Shown: positions 25,509 to 34,277 of the stretch, in pieces
How positions within the stretch are numbered: position 1 is the first letter of the stretch
How the letters are laid out: each line of letters starts with the position of its first letter
Source of the DNA: JAHELU01 sp965216655
Lineage (GTDB): Bacteria; Actinomycetota; Acidimicrobiia; Acidimicrobiales; SZUA-35
Assembly (NCBI GenBank): GCA_965216655.1
Contig: CBDCGP010000009.1
Coordinates: 1-64,000 of the forward strand
DNA: 64,000 bases
Reading direction: 5' to 3'
The notes under the pieces: model-generated
What the model was told of the DNA's origin: nothing
The model's database searches: none
What the model saw: the letters and a program-made list of their open reading frames with translations, nothing else
Made by a program: the position numbers and the translations under genes

Positions 25509-25620
25509 GTTCTTCCCTCCTAGCGAGGCGGTCGCCGGCAAAGGCTGCCGACGAGCCGCTATCTCCTAGACGAGGGATTGCGGGCACTGATACATCGCGT
25601 GGCGCCGCAGCGGCCCCGGT

Positions 25621-25885
25621 TCAGTCGAACATCGAGTCGAGGACGTCCATGTTGCGCTCCTCGACGACCTTACGTTTGACCTTCATCGACGGCGTGAGTT
25701 CCCCGGTTTCCACCTCGAACTCCCGACGGCAGGATCGACACCTTCTTGATCGTTTCGTAGGAGGCCAGATTGGAGTTCGCCTCCTCGACCGCGGCGTTGA
25801 TCGCCGCGATCATGTCGGGGTGCTTGGCGACGACGGCGGGATCGGTTCTCGACACCATGTTCGCCGGCCCAGTTGCCGATGGCAT
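25621..25885 (-). pseudogene. Displaced C-terminus of the acyl-CoA ligase
   Basis: This continues the ligase gene in two other frames. From about 25870 the conserved sequence runs as VSRTDPAVVAKHPDMIAA and SNLASYETIKKVSILPS in one frame. From about 25725 it continues in the third frame as EFEVETGELTPSMKVKRK and ends with a stop at 25621-25623. Each step is explained by one extra base. Together they restore the normal C-terminal helix and the basic segment of long-chain acyl-CoA ligases. Confidence 0.8.
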
Positions 25886-27416
25886 CGGGGTCGAGCGTCA
25901 CGAGTGCCACGCAATATTTACGACGATCCCCGTGTACGAGCGCGTTCGACACATAGGGCGAGGCGGCTTTGATGAGGCCCTCGATCTTGGCCGGCGCAAC
26001 GTACTTGCCGCCGGAGGTCTTGATGAGCTCCTTCTTTCGACCGGTGATACGGAGGTAGCCGTCGTTGTCGACCTCACCGAGATCGCCGGTGTAGAGCCAG
26101 CCGTCCTTCAAGGTGGCCTCGGTCTCCTCGGGCAGCCCGTGGTAGCCCCGCATGATGCCACGGCTCTTGATGAGAACCTCACCGTCGTCGGCGATCTTCA
26201 GCTCGGTGCCCTCGAGCGGCGGGCCCACGGTGCCGAACTTCGGCTTTTCGGGCAGGTTGACGAAGGTCGAGGCCGACGACTCGGTCAACCCGTACCCTTC
26301 CAGCACGGTGAGACCGGCGGCGTCGAAGAACTCGCACAGCTCTTCCGCCAGCGGCGCCGAACCGGATATGAAGTAGCGAACCCGGCCGCCGAACCGATCC
26401 CGCACCTTCGAGAACACGAGCTTGTCGGCCAGGGTCGCCTGCAGCTGCAGCGCCCGGCCGGGCACCACCCCGGCCCGCTCCTTGCGGGCGGCCTCGGTGC
26501 CGACCTTGACCGCCCAGTCGAAGATCTTGGCCTTCGCCCCGCCCTCGGCCTGAACGGTGGACACCGCCACGTTGTGGACCTTCTCGAAGATGCGGGGGGC
26601 GGCGGCCATCAGCGTTGGACGGATCTCGGCCAGGTTCTCGACGATCTTGTCGACCCGGCCGTCGATCGCGGTTTCGACCCCGGCGTCGATCATCAGGATC
26701 TCGAGCACCTTGCCCATCGAGTGCGACAGCGGCAGCCACAGGAAGTGCACGTCGTCGGGTTCGAGGATGCCGATCCGTGACGACGCCTCCGAGGCGTACA
26801 GCCAGTTGTCGTGCGTCAGTTCCACGCCCTTGGGCCGGCCGGTGGTGCCCGACGTGTAGATGAGGGTGGCGAGATCGTCGCGGTCGATGGCGTCGACCAC
26901 GGAATCGATCGTGCTCAGGTCGCCCTTGGTGGCCAGGTCGTCGAGTTCGATGACGTGGTCGGATGCCCCGTCGGGGACCGGGCCGTCGATCAACACCACA
27001 GTGCGCAACTCGGTGAGTTCGCCCGACACCTCCTGGATCTTGGCCAGCTGGTCGACGTCTTCGACCACGACGACCTTCGAGCCGGAGTCGTTGATGATGA
27101 AGGCGCACTCCTCGGCCGTGTTCGACGGATAGATCGTGGTCGTGGCGCCGCCGGCCGTGAGGATCCCGAGATCGGCCGTCACCCAGTCGACCCGGGTCGA
27201 GCACAGAAGCGCCACCCGATCCTGCGGCTGCACGCCGATGCTGCGGAGCCCGGCGGCGATCCGGCGCGCCTTGTCACTCAGCTCGCTCCACGTGAGTGTT
27301 CCCCACGAGGCCCCGTCGGGGAAGCGGAATGCGATCTTGTGTGGTGTCTGCTCGGCCCGCAGCCGGAGCAATTCGGGGATCGAGCGGACCTCCCGCTCCT
27401 GGAGAATGTGGTTCAT
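25683..27416 (-). CDS. Long-chain fatty acid-CoA ligase (FadD15-like), frameshifted near 3' end
   Basis: Activates fatty acids to acyl-CoA through an acyl-AMP intermediate. ATG at 27416 begins MNHILQEREV. ANL-superfamily motifs: the P-loop-like YTSGTTGRPKGVELTH, GYGLTESSAS, WLYTGDLGEVD, and GRKKELIKTSGGKYVAPAKIE bearing the conserved lysine region. As read, the frame ends at 25683 with about 50 residues of non-homologous Arg-rich tail after NWAGEHG. Two single-base insertions (about 25868 and about 25725) separate it from its true C-terminus ending at 25621. The adenylation domain is complete. Upstream lies an 11-bp tandem repeat that may be a regulator site. Confidence 0.9.
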   Translation of the reverse strand: MNHILQEREVRSIPELLRLRAEQTPHKIAFRFPDGASWGTLTWSELSDKARRIAAGLRSIGVQPQDRVALLCSTRVDWVTADLGILTAGGATTTIYPSNTAEECAFIINDSGSKVVVVEDVDQLAKIQEVSGELTELRTVVLIDGPVPDGASDHVIELDDLATKGDLSTIDSVVDAIDRDDLATLIYTSGTTGRPKGVELTHDNWLYASEASSRIGILEPDDVHFLWLPLSHSMGKVLEILMIDAGVETAIDGRVDKIVENLAEIRPTLMAAAPRIFEKVHNVAVSTVQAEGGAKAKIFDWAVKVGTEAARKERAGVVPGRALQLQATLADKLVFSKVRDRFGGRVRYFISGSAPLAEELCEFFDAAGLTVLEGYGLTESSASTFVNLPEKPKFGTVGPPLEGTELKIADDGEVLIKSRGIMRGYHGLPEETEATLKDGWLYTGDLGEVDNDGYLRITGRKKELIKTSGGKYVAPAKIEGLIKAASPYVSNALVHGDRRKYCVALVTLDPDAIGNWAGEHGVENRSRRRRQAPRHDRGDQRRGRGGELQSGLLRNDQEGVDPAVGSSRWKPGNSRRR

Positions 27417-27445
27417 ACGCTCGTACCTCGCACGACGTCTCGGAT

Positions 27446-27467
27446 GTTGTAAGGGAGTTGTAAGGGA
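27446..27467. promoter_or_regulatory. Perfect tandem 11-bp direct repeat
   Basis: GTTGTAAGGGA occurs twice head to tail (27446-27456 and 27457-27467), 30 nt upstream of the acyl-CoA ligase start. An 11-bp direct-repeat period is typical of sites for OmpR/PhoB-type response regulators, which bind one helix face as a tandem dimer. No promoter could be assigned with confidence. Confidence 0.4.
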
Positions 27468-27802
27468 TCGGTCAGGCGGCCCACCACGGCCGGGTGCCGT
27501 CGAACAACTGTAACCGCTGTTCATGCACCGACGCTGGTCGAAGAGCTCCTGCCGGCGCCGATCAACGGCGTTTTGAGGTGCCGGGCCGGGCACAACTAGC
27601 ATCGGCACTGGAGGGAAGCCAGGAGGGAACACTGAAGCCGCCACCGGATCCATCGATCGCCTCGGTGAGCCGTCGATCCGACGGGTCGACGCCGTATGAG
27701 TGCCTTCACGTGCGATCGGCGCCGGCGGTTCGGGCTGAGGCCGCCCAGCGGCGCTCGGCGAGCAGCGATCCGGGTGGCGACAGCGACGGCCTGGCGGTGG
27801 CC
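27468..27802 (+). other. Intergenic region / uncertain N-terminus of the giant gene
   Basis: The open frame of the next gene extends back to 27494, but no good ATG or GTG lies before 27803. GGAGGG at 27622-27627 is followed 4 nt later by an in-frame CTG (27632), and an in-frame GTG lies at 27665. The encoded sequence is low in complexity, rich in Pro, Ser and Arg. I see no other gene here. Confidence 0.4.
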
Positions 27803-30800
27803 ATGACGGTCAGGCAGCGGTTGATCGATTTGGTGAAGACGCTGCCGAAACCCGACCATCGTCAGGTCTACCGCACCGGTTCCGCCCGCGTCGGGATGTG
27901 CTTTCTCGATCTCGGTATCACCAACTCCCATATCGTCAGGGAGTCGGAGTCGTTGCACATGAGCGATCGGGATTTCCTGTCCCGCACCCTCAACCTCGAC
28001 GTCAGTCTGTCGCTGTTGACCCACGACCAGTACACGACGGCCAAGTCCTACAGCCTCATCCGCCGCCGCCCGAACCGTGACGTGATCCCGCCGACGGCGA
28101 TGTCGGAGCAGCCGAACCTGGTGTGGGTGCCGATCACCCACACCGACCGCATGGCGTCGTCGAACCTCAACGTGGTCAACCAGGCCGGCGACCGGGTTCC
28201 GCTGCTCACCCAGACCGAGCTGCTGGAGTTGTTCGACGCCGCCTTCATCTCGCTGCTCGAGCTGATGCTGCGGTTCGCCGGCCGCTCGCCGGACCGGGGT
28301 CGGCCCGACTCCGGCGTTTTCAACCCGGAGTCGCCGTCGCGGTGGCTGGTCGAGGCGGCGCTGACCGCCCACCTGTACCGGGCCGACATCGTCGGTAGCC
28401 GGTTGAGCAACCAAGGTGACGGGACGGCAGGTGGCTCGGGCTGGGCCGACGATCCGGTGCGTGAGGGGGCCGTCCGATTTCTGCACCAACTGATTCAGCC
28501 GCCAGGCGGCGCGCCCGATGCGATCGACACGCCCGACGCGACCGGAACCGGCGGCGGGGACCACGGTCGGGCCGGTTGGCACGCCGTCGTCGGTGACACG
28601 AGCTGGGTGCCGTTTCTCCACCTGCTCGAACAGGTCCGGTCGAAACAGTTCATCGTCGTCGGCCTCGACGCGTACGGCAGTGATCACAGCCTGACGTTCT
28701 CAGCCCCGGATCTGCCCAACCGGGTGACTCCGGCGGCTGGGCGCGAGGGAGTGGCCGGGCTGGTCGGACGGGTGATCCGCGGGGTCGGCCGTGCCGCAAG
28801 CTGGCTGCCCGGACTGGGCACCCTTCGCAAGGACCACTACATCGTCGAATACACCCGGCCGTGCAAGACGTCGCTGCAGGCCTTCCATCTCGATTTCGAG
28901 GCCGACGACGAGGTCAATGTGCGGACCGCCGTGCTGTTGTCGGACCGCGACGTGCTGGAGATGGGGCGGACCGTCGGTCAACTGCGTTCGTGGAGTTCGT
29001 CGGCGCCGCCGATGCCCGACGTACCGGCCCCGGCCCCGGCTCCCGTGGTCGGCCGGATCCCGGGCACCGTCGTCGGCGGTCTCGATCCACCCGTGCTCGT
29101 GAGCGGGGTGCCCCGGCACCGTGAGGCGATCCGACGCTATGAACGGCGGCGGCTTCTGCTCGACGGATTGGCGCTCGTCGCCCGCCGTCGGGCCCAGTTG
29201 GCCCGAGCCAAGTCCGTTGTGCCGTTTCCCCGCCCGGGTCGGGGTGACCCCTCCGCCGAGGGTGACGGTGAACCCGTCGATGACCGCAGGGACGAGGGCC
29301 TGTGCGATCGCTGCCCGTACCGCCTCGAATCCATCGATACCCAAGACTCCCTGGATGAACCGTGCGATTTGATGGCCAGCTGCCTGGAACACAACCAGAT
29401 GGGTCTCGGTGTCGTGTTCGACGACGATCCGCGCCCCAACCGCGCCCATGTGTTCTGGAGAGCCTCGCGCCGCCAGCTGACCAGCCGCTCGGCGACACGA
29501 TCCTATGAGAAGAGGGTCAGGCTTGTACTGGCCGACGACGCCCCGTCGCTGCTGGGCGATGTTCTCGAGGTTCTGACCGCGATCTTGATCGCCGTGGTGA
29601 TCATCGCCTGGTTTCTCGTTCCCGACTTCGTCACCACGTCGTTGAGCGACGGTGGATTCCGGCTGTTCGGCCTGGTGCGAATTCCCGACTGGGCTCCACC
29701 GCCGGGCCAGCGGCTGGCCAGGTTCTCCCAGGATGCGGTGGTTGCGATCCTGCTGCTCGCGCCCGGTCTGCTCCTGTCGAGGTTGGAGATGCCGCGGGGC
29801 AACCGGCTGCTCGCCCATCTCCGAACCCACTCCAAGCGGCTCGCCTACGGCGGTGCGCTGGCCGCGGCTCTGCTGGCGATCGTGCTGGCCACGACGTTCT
29901 CCACCGAGGACGACGTCCGGGTCCTCCAGCTGATGTCACGATGGGTGGCCGGCGCACTGCTTCTGCTGCTCGTCACGGCACTGTTCGCCCACCTGCGAAC
30001 CAGGGTCCGGCGGCTGTGGGGTCACCGGCCTGTCGGGCTTGGTCCGGTCTGGACCGATCAGTGGCTCCACACCCCAGGGTTGCGCGACGTGGTGTACCTC
30101 CTCATCACCGGCCGCCAACCCGAACCGCCGCGGTGGCCGAAGCTGTGGGTGCCGTTCGAGGCGGCGGCACGAGTGGTGAGGCGGATGCGCTACTGGGTGT
30201 TCCGCTGCCTCGACATCGACCCGAGTAGACCGGATGCCGTGTTCTTCGCTGAGAACCCGTCGGTGTCCAACCCCGATTTCAACCTCGCCGACGGACGAAT
30301 AGAGGAGAAGACCAGTGAGCTGATCGTGGCCGCCGCCGACCGTCTGCTGGCGGCGGATCGGGCCACGGCCATCGATGTGCTCCACGAGCCGGCCGAAACG
30401 ATCGATGTCCGACAGAGCACGATGAGCAGGCTCGGTGACATGGTGGCGGTCGGGCGGTCCGCCGTCGAGAGCCGGCGCCGCAGTGGCGTCGAGGAGCTGC
30501 CGGTGCTGGGTCGGAAGTTCGTGCTGTCGACGGGTAAGTTCGCCGGACAGGTCGTGATCACATCCCAGCGGCGTTCCCTGGCCGAGAAGGGGTCCGGCGG
30601 AGGTGACACCACGAACGGCGACCGCCGATCGCTGCCGTCGGTCACCGTCACCAACGAGGGGGTCGACGAGACCTTCTACTTCGGTGGTCGGGTCCGACTG
30701 GAGTTCTTCGTGGTGGCCGGTGCCCGGTATCGGGCCGAACCGGAACCGTCGCGGGAGCTGGCGCTGATGGTGTACAACATTGCGTCGTGCCTCCTCGACA

Positions 30801-31984
30801 CCGACGCCGCATTCGTGTTCTGTGAATGGCCGGCCGCCTGGCCTCCCGGTGTCGTCCGACCGAATTCGGGTGAGGGCCCAGGGGCCCGCGATGTGTCCCG
30901 CCTCGAACGTCACGGTGTGCGGTTCGCCATCGACCTGCCCCGCAGCTCGAAAATCTCGGGCGTCGATGAACTCGAGCGGATCGTCGAGCACATCGGCGGG
31001 GCCGATGCGATCTGGATTCTCGACGGTCGTGACTCCCGATCGTCGTGGAAGCGGTTGCTTGGTCCTGATGGCCGCGAACCGCACGGAACCGGGGATGATG
31101 CGACTACTCCGCGGCCGGCGGCCCCGTCAGGTGGGTCGAGCGGGGCGGCCGACCGACAGCGGGTGCTGCCGATCTCGCTGGTCGGCTCACTCAGGATCGG
31201 CACCACATCGTTGCTGTTGGAGTCGCTGCTGACGGCGGGTTGTGAGGTCGTCGGGTTCAGTGAACGCTGGATCGACGGGACCCTCGTGTTCAACGTGACC
31301 CTGGCCGTCGACGGAGGCGAGAAGGAGGAAACCGGTGAACGGGAGCTCCCGGCTCGCGAGTTCCACTACCGGGAGGACCGAGCCAGTGAACACCGCAACG
31401 TGCTCGCAGGGTTCGTCGCCACGAACGGCGATGACGGGTCGATCACGCTGCTCGAGCTGCTCGACTCCCTGGGCGGCGTCTGGATCTCACCACCGATGGA
31501 CGGTCCGTTCCACAACGACCCCGAGGGGCGCCGCTTCGGCCGCTTCGCCTCCTTCAAATCGGTGCTGGGATCGGTGAGCAGGGAGCGGATGATCTCGGAT
31601 CGGCTGGTCGTGTGGTGTCGGTGGGACGCCGACGTGAGGTCGGAGTCGGTGGTCAAGAGCGCCGTCAGCGACCTCCGCGAGACGTTCCAGGATGCGGCGA
31701 TGCGGGTCGTCAGCGGGCCCGAAGCGGGTCGACCGGTCCTCGACGTGGAGATCGAGTACCTCGAGCTCGCGCCCGATGGACCGGGTCGGATGTCCGGGTT
31801 CGCCCAGGTCTCGATCGGCGCCACGCGTATCGACCAGGTCTTCGGCCGTCTGACCGAGATCTGCCTGTACGCCGAGGACGCCCTGACCAGGCAGTTGGCC
31901 GAGCGGTCGTCGATCCCCACGGAGGTTCACGTGAGCTGGGACCGGCCGCTTCAGCCTTCAAAATACGCGGCCCTGCGCTCCTGA
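27803..31984 (+). CDS. Giant membrane protein of unknown family
   Basis: About 1,393 residues from the ATG at 27803; the true start may be up to 57 codons earlier. Residues 1-480 are soluble with helical LTQTELLELFDAAF and beta segments. A cysteine cluster near 500, CDRC then CDLMASC, has CX2C-X16-CX5C spacing and may bind zinc. Four hydrophobic segments follow at about 586-612, 645-662, 681-700 and 713-730. The C-terminal 650 residues are soluble. One stretch, ISLVGSLRIGTTSLLLESLL followed by AGCEVVGFSERWIDGTL, resembles the strand-helix-strand start of an ACT domain. No Walker, protease or nuclease motif is evident. It is first in a same-strand gene run with four further unknown proteins. 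Confidence 0.75.
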   Translation: MTVRQRLIDLVKTLPKPDHRQVYRTGSARVGMCFLDLGITNSHIVRESESLHMSDRDFLSRTLNLDVSLSLLTHDQYTTAKSYSLIRRRPNRDVIPPTAMSEQPNLVWVPITHTDRMASSNLNVVNQAGDRVPLLTQTELLELFDAAFISLLELMLRFAGRSPDRGRPDSGVFNPESPSRWLVEAALTAHLYRADIVGSRLSNQGDGTAGGSGWADDPVREGAVRFLHQLIQPPGGAPDAIDTPDATGTGGGDHGRAGWHAVVGDTSWVPFLHLLEQVRSKQFIVVGLDAYGSDHSLTFSAPDLPNRVTPAAGREGVAGLVGRVIRGVGRAASWLPGLGTLRKDHYIVEYTRPCKTSLQAFHLDFEADDEVNVRTAVLLSDRDVLEMGRTVGQLRSWSSSAPPMPDVPAPAPAPVVGRIPGTVVGGLDPPVLVSGVPRHREAIRRYERRRLLLDGLALVARRRAQLARAKSVVPFPRPGRGDPSAEGDGEPVDDRRDEGLCDRCPYRLESIDTQDSLDEPCDLMASCLEHNQMGLGVVFDDDPRPNRAHVFWRASRRQLTSRSATRSYEKRVRLVLADDAPSLLGDVLEVLTAILIAVVIIAWFLVPDFVTTSLSDGGFRLFGLVRIPDWAPPPGQRLARFSQDAVVAILLLAPGLLLSRLEMPRGNRLLAHLRTHSKRLAYGGALAAALLAIVLATTFSTEDDVRVLQLMSRWVAGALLLLLVTALFAHLRTRVRRLWGHRPVGLGPVWTDQWLHTPGLRDVVYLLITGRQPEPPRWPKLWVPFEAAARVVRRMRYWVFRCLDIDPSRPDAVFFAENPSVSNPDFNLADGRIEEKTSELIVAAADRLLAADRATAIDVLHEPAETIDVRQSTMSRLGDMVAVGRSAVESRRRSGVEELPVLGRKFVLSTGKFAGQVVITSQRRSLAEKGSGGGDTTNGDRRSLPSVTVTNEGVDETFYFGGRVRLEFFVVAGARYRAEPEPSRELALMVYNIASCLLDTDAAFVFCEWPAAWPPGVVRPNSGEGPGARDVSRLERHGVRFAIDLPRSSKISGVDELERIVEHIGGADAIWILDGRDSRSSWKRLLGPDGREPHGTGDDATTPRPAAPSGGSSGAADRQRVLPISLVGSLRIGTTSLLLESLLTAGCEVVGFSERWIDGTLVFNVTLAVDGGEKEETGERELPAREFHYREDRASEHRNVLAGFVATNGDDGSITLLELLDSLGGVWISPPMDGPFHNDPEGRRFGRFASFKSVLGSVSRERMISDRLVVWCRWDADVRSESVVKSAVSDLRETFQDAAMRVVSGPEAGRPVLDVEIEYLELAPDGPGRMSGFAQVSIGATRIDQVFGRLTEICLYAEDALTRQLAERSSIPTEVHVSWDRPLQPSKYAALRS

Positions 31985-32003
31985 ATCCGCTGTAGTTCGC
32001 CCC

Positions 32004-32047
32004 GGACACATTTTGGACACATTTCGGACGAGCTTGGACCTCATTTC
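32004..32047. promoter_or_regulatory. Phased GGAC repeats upstream of 32081 gene
   Basis: GGACACATTT occurs at 32004 and 32015, and GGAC recurs at 32026 and 32036, so four GGAC elements are spaced 11, 11 and 10 bp, one helical turn apart. They lie in the 96-bp gap before the 32081 gene. A cooperative regulator-binding site is a plausible reading. Confidence 0.35.
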
Positions 32048-32080
32048 ACCGTCATGGGAGAATTCCCACCAGGAGGAGCC

Positions 32081-33004
32081 ATGATGGGTGAGAGACCACC
32101 AACCGAAGCGAGCCGTCTATCTCCGTCAGCCCATTTGTCCTCTTTCAGAGCACAGCTACTCGCTGTCGGACGAGACGGAAACCACGACTTCGGCCTTGTT
32201 CAGCAACTGTACCGCAAGGAGGCACTGGTCTATGACCGTGCCATCAACGATGTCGCCCGAAGAATCGGTCAAACAAACAGCCAGCAGGGACAGGCCGAGG
32301 AAATCGTGAGCAAGGCTCGGGCATCACTCGGATTGACGCTGTTTCCGTACGTCGCGCGATTCTGCAAAACGACCGGAGCGAAGGCCCGGGATGACGATGA
32401 AGTTCGCTTCCGGACGTTCGCCCAGGAATGGGCGATAAAGCAGTTGAAGAGCTGCGCCGCGGTGATCTGCGCTCTGACCATCGGTGACTACCATCGGTTT
32501 CTCGCCTCCGAACTGCTCACCGACATGGAGGCGGCAAAGCTGAAGGAGGTCCAGGATCAGATCGATCAGTTCGAGTCGAGGCCCGAGGCCCGGCGACTGG
32601 TCGAGAAACTTCGTCGCCAATACGAGGAGATCCTCCTGGTGATCGAATCGAGGATGTCGGTCGATCCGGGAACCGCCCGCTGCCTCAGCTACTTGATGAA
32701 TTGTACTTCGGAGGGATTATTGACCGATGCGGCAACGGCCGCCCTGATCATGCGGGGAAATGACTCCGCCGGATCGCGGGCTGTCCGCAACCCGCTACAA
32801 GTGTTGGATGTCGCCGACGTGGCATCCATCTTCAACCAATCACCCCGAAAGATAACAAGCATGGTTTCCAAGATCCGTCGGGCTTCACTCGAGCACTCCG
32901 AGATCGGCTACTTCGCCGATCCGTGTGATCCAGCTCTCATGTGGGTTCGAGTCGAGCCGTCCGACGATCTTGCCATCGACGATGAGCTGGGAGGCGCATC
33001 ATGA
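32081..33004 (+). CDS. Hypothetical soluble protein with sigma/HTH-like features
   Basis: 307 residues, no membrane helix, no family recognised. The sequence is helical. The segment FRTFAQEWAIKQLKSC and the helices before it faintly resemble sigma-70 region 2 (FxxYAxxWIxxxI). The C-terminal VADVASIFNQSPRKITSMVS looks like a helix-turn-helix. A divergent sigma factor or regulator is a weak inference. AGGAGG lies just ahead of two ATGs (32081, 32084); the ATG at 32054 is upstream of this site and less likely. The coding sequence uses more A/T-ending codons than its neighbours (ACA AAC AGC CAG and similar), hinting at separate origin. It overlaps the next gene by ATGA. Confidence 0.75.
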   Translation: MMGERPPTEASRLSPSAHLSSFRAQLLAVGRDGNHDFGLVQQLYRKEALVYDRAINDVARRIGQTNSQQGQAEEIVSKARASLGLTLFPYVARFCKTTGAKARDDDEVRFRTFAQEWAIKQLKSCAAVICALTIGDYHRFLASELLTDMEAAKLKEVQDQIDQFESRPEARRLVEKLRRQYEEILLVIESRMSVDPGTARCLSYLMNCTSEGLLTDAATAALIMRGNDSAGSRAVRNPLQVLDVADVASIFNQSPRKITSMVSKIRRASLEHSEIGYFADPCDPALMWVRVEPSDDLAIDDELGGAS

Positions 33005-34029
33005 GTAGTGAGACCCTCAACGACGACGGTCAACCGGTTACGTACGGGCTCACGCCCGAGGACATCGAGATGCTGGAGGCCGAACGCCGCGACCTCGTCG
33101 AGTGGCTCGTCCGAACCCCGAACGGTCGATCGCTGATCAAGGAGTCATGTCCCGAGATCGACGGCCTCGGTCGGGCCCTCACCGACGAGATCGCCGATCT
33201 CGGCCAGGTGGCGCGAAGCGACGACGTGCTCAAGGCTCGGGCGGCGTCGATCCTGTTGAACGAGATCGTGCAGAGGGGCTACCGGGAGGCCACCAACGAC
33301 CTGTACGTGCACCGCTCCACGCTGTACCGGCTGGCTCAGGACGCCCATGTGTGGTTCGACCGCAAGATACGCGCCCGAACATCCGGCAAGGAGTCCCGCC
33401 GCCGGCGGGCCATGGCTGAACGGTGGGGCTGGTATGGCAATGCGTTGACCTTCGGGGCCGCCGTCGTGCTCGCCGTGTCCGGCTCGTTCGGTGTGGCCGC
33501 CCTCCTCATCCTGGCCCGGATCGTCACCACCGCCATCATCTGGTCGGTGGCGTCGTTCCCGGCCGACGACTCGCCCGACAAACCGGTCCTCGACAGCGAC
33601 CCCCGCATCTGCGTCCTGGGTCACGGCGGCGACCTCATGTTGTTCGCAGCGTTTGCGTACGCCATGGTGCAGGCCAACCATCAAGGCGCCGGCTTCCTCG
33701 TCGTGATGGCCGGCTGGATCATGATTCTGGGCACCATCTTCCGCATCGGCGCCAGCGCCTCGGGCTACCGGGTCCCCCGCCTCCACCTCGAACGAATGGT
33801 CCGAGGCTTCTCCACCTGTACCGCAATCGCCCTGGCCGCCATCCCATCGATCGCCTGGTGGTGGTCGGCCGTCGTCATGATCAGCCTCCCGACGTTCTTC
33901 GCCTGGATCGAGGGACGAGAGGCGTGGCGGGCCATGAAACTGAAAGTCGCCGCCCCCTTCGACCCGATCATCCCGTCAGCCGAGATGCTGGCGATGGAGG
34001 ACAGCGTCGAGGCCCACCGGGTCGTCTGA
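33001..34029 (+). CDS. Hypothetical membrane protein
   Basis: 342 residues. The first 135 are soluble and helical, including LNEIVQRGYREATNDLYVHR and STLYRLAQDAHVWFD, which could form an HTH. Four or five membrane helices follow between about 145 and 300 (LTFGAAVVLAVSGSFGVAAL, LLILARIVTTAIIWSV, DLMLFAAFAYAMV, LVVMAGWIMILGTIF, WWWSAVVMISLPTFF), then a short cytoplasmic tail. No family recognised. The start codon overlaps the preceding stop (ATGA), so it is coupled to the sigma/HTH-like protein. That arrangement resembles a regulator with a membrane partner, but this is inference. A hairpin terminator follows. Confidence 0.78.
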   Translation: MSSETLNDDGQPVTYGLTPEDIEMLEAERRDLVEWLVRTPNGRSLIKESCPEIDGLGRALTDEIADLGQVARSDDVLKARAASILLNEIVQRGYREATNDLYVHRSTLYRLAQDAHVWFDRKIRARTSGKESRRRRAMAERWGWYGNALTFGAAVVLAVSGSFGVAALLILARIVTTAIIWSVASFPADDSPDKPVLDSDPRICVLGHGGDLMLFAAFAYAMVQANHQGAGFLVVMAGWIMILGTIFRIGASASGYRVPRLHLERMVRGFSTCTAIALAAIPSIAWWWSAVVMISLPTFFAWIEGREAWRAMKLKVAAPFDPIIPSAEMLAMEDSVEAHRVV

Positions 34030-34070
34030 TTCGCCGCCGATTCTCCCCACATCCGCACGTCGGCGGGTCG

Positions 34071-34107
34071 TCGCACGGGTGATACCGACACCGGGTCACC
34101 CGTGCGA
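34071..34107 (+). terminator. Hairpin terminator
   Basis: Perfect 12-bp arms TCGCACGGGTGA (34071-34082) and TCACCCGTGCGA (34096-34107), 13-nt loop, 42 nt after the stop of the membrane protein gene. It separates the first three genes of the cluster from the last two. Confidence 0.65.
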
Positions 34108-34277
34108 CTGACGCCCAGGCACATGTGGCCCCGGGCGACATTTGATGGATCTTTCGCAGAGGTTATGACGACCATTAAGCGACGATCTGACCGGTTTGCG
34201 GGCATGCTTGGTGCATGGTACGGGTAGCTTTTCCGTGAACCATTTACCGTAACCTGGCGGTCCATCACACTGGCCAC

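Noticed and set aside
29936..31084. 382-residue minus-strand open frame
   Set aside because: Shadow of the giant gene; no start signals or motifs.
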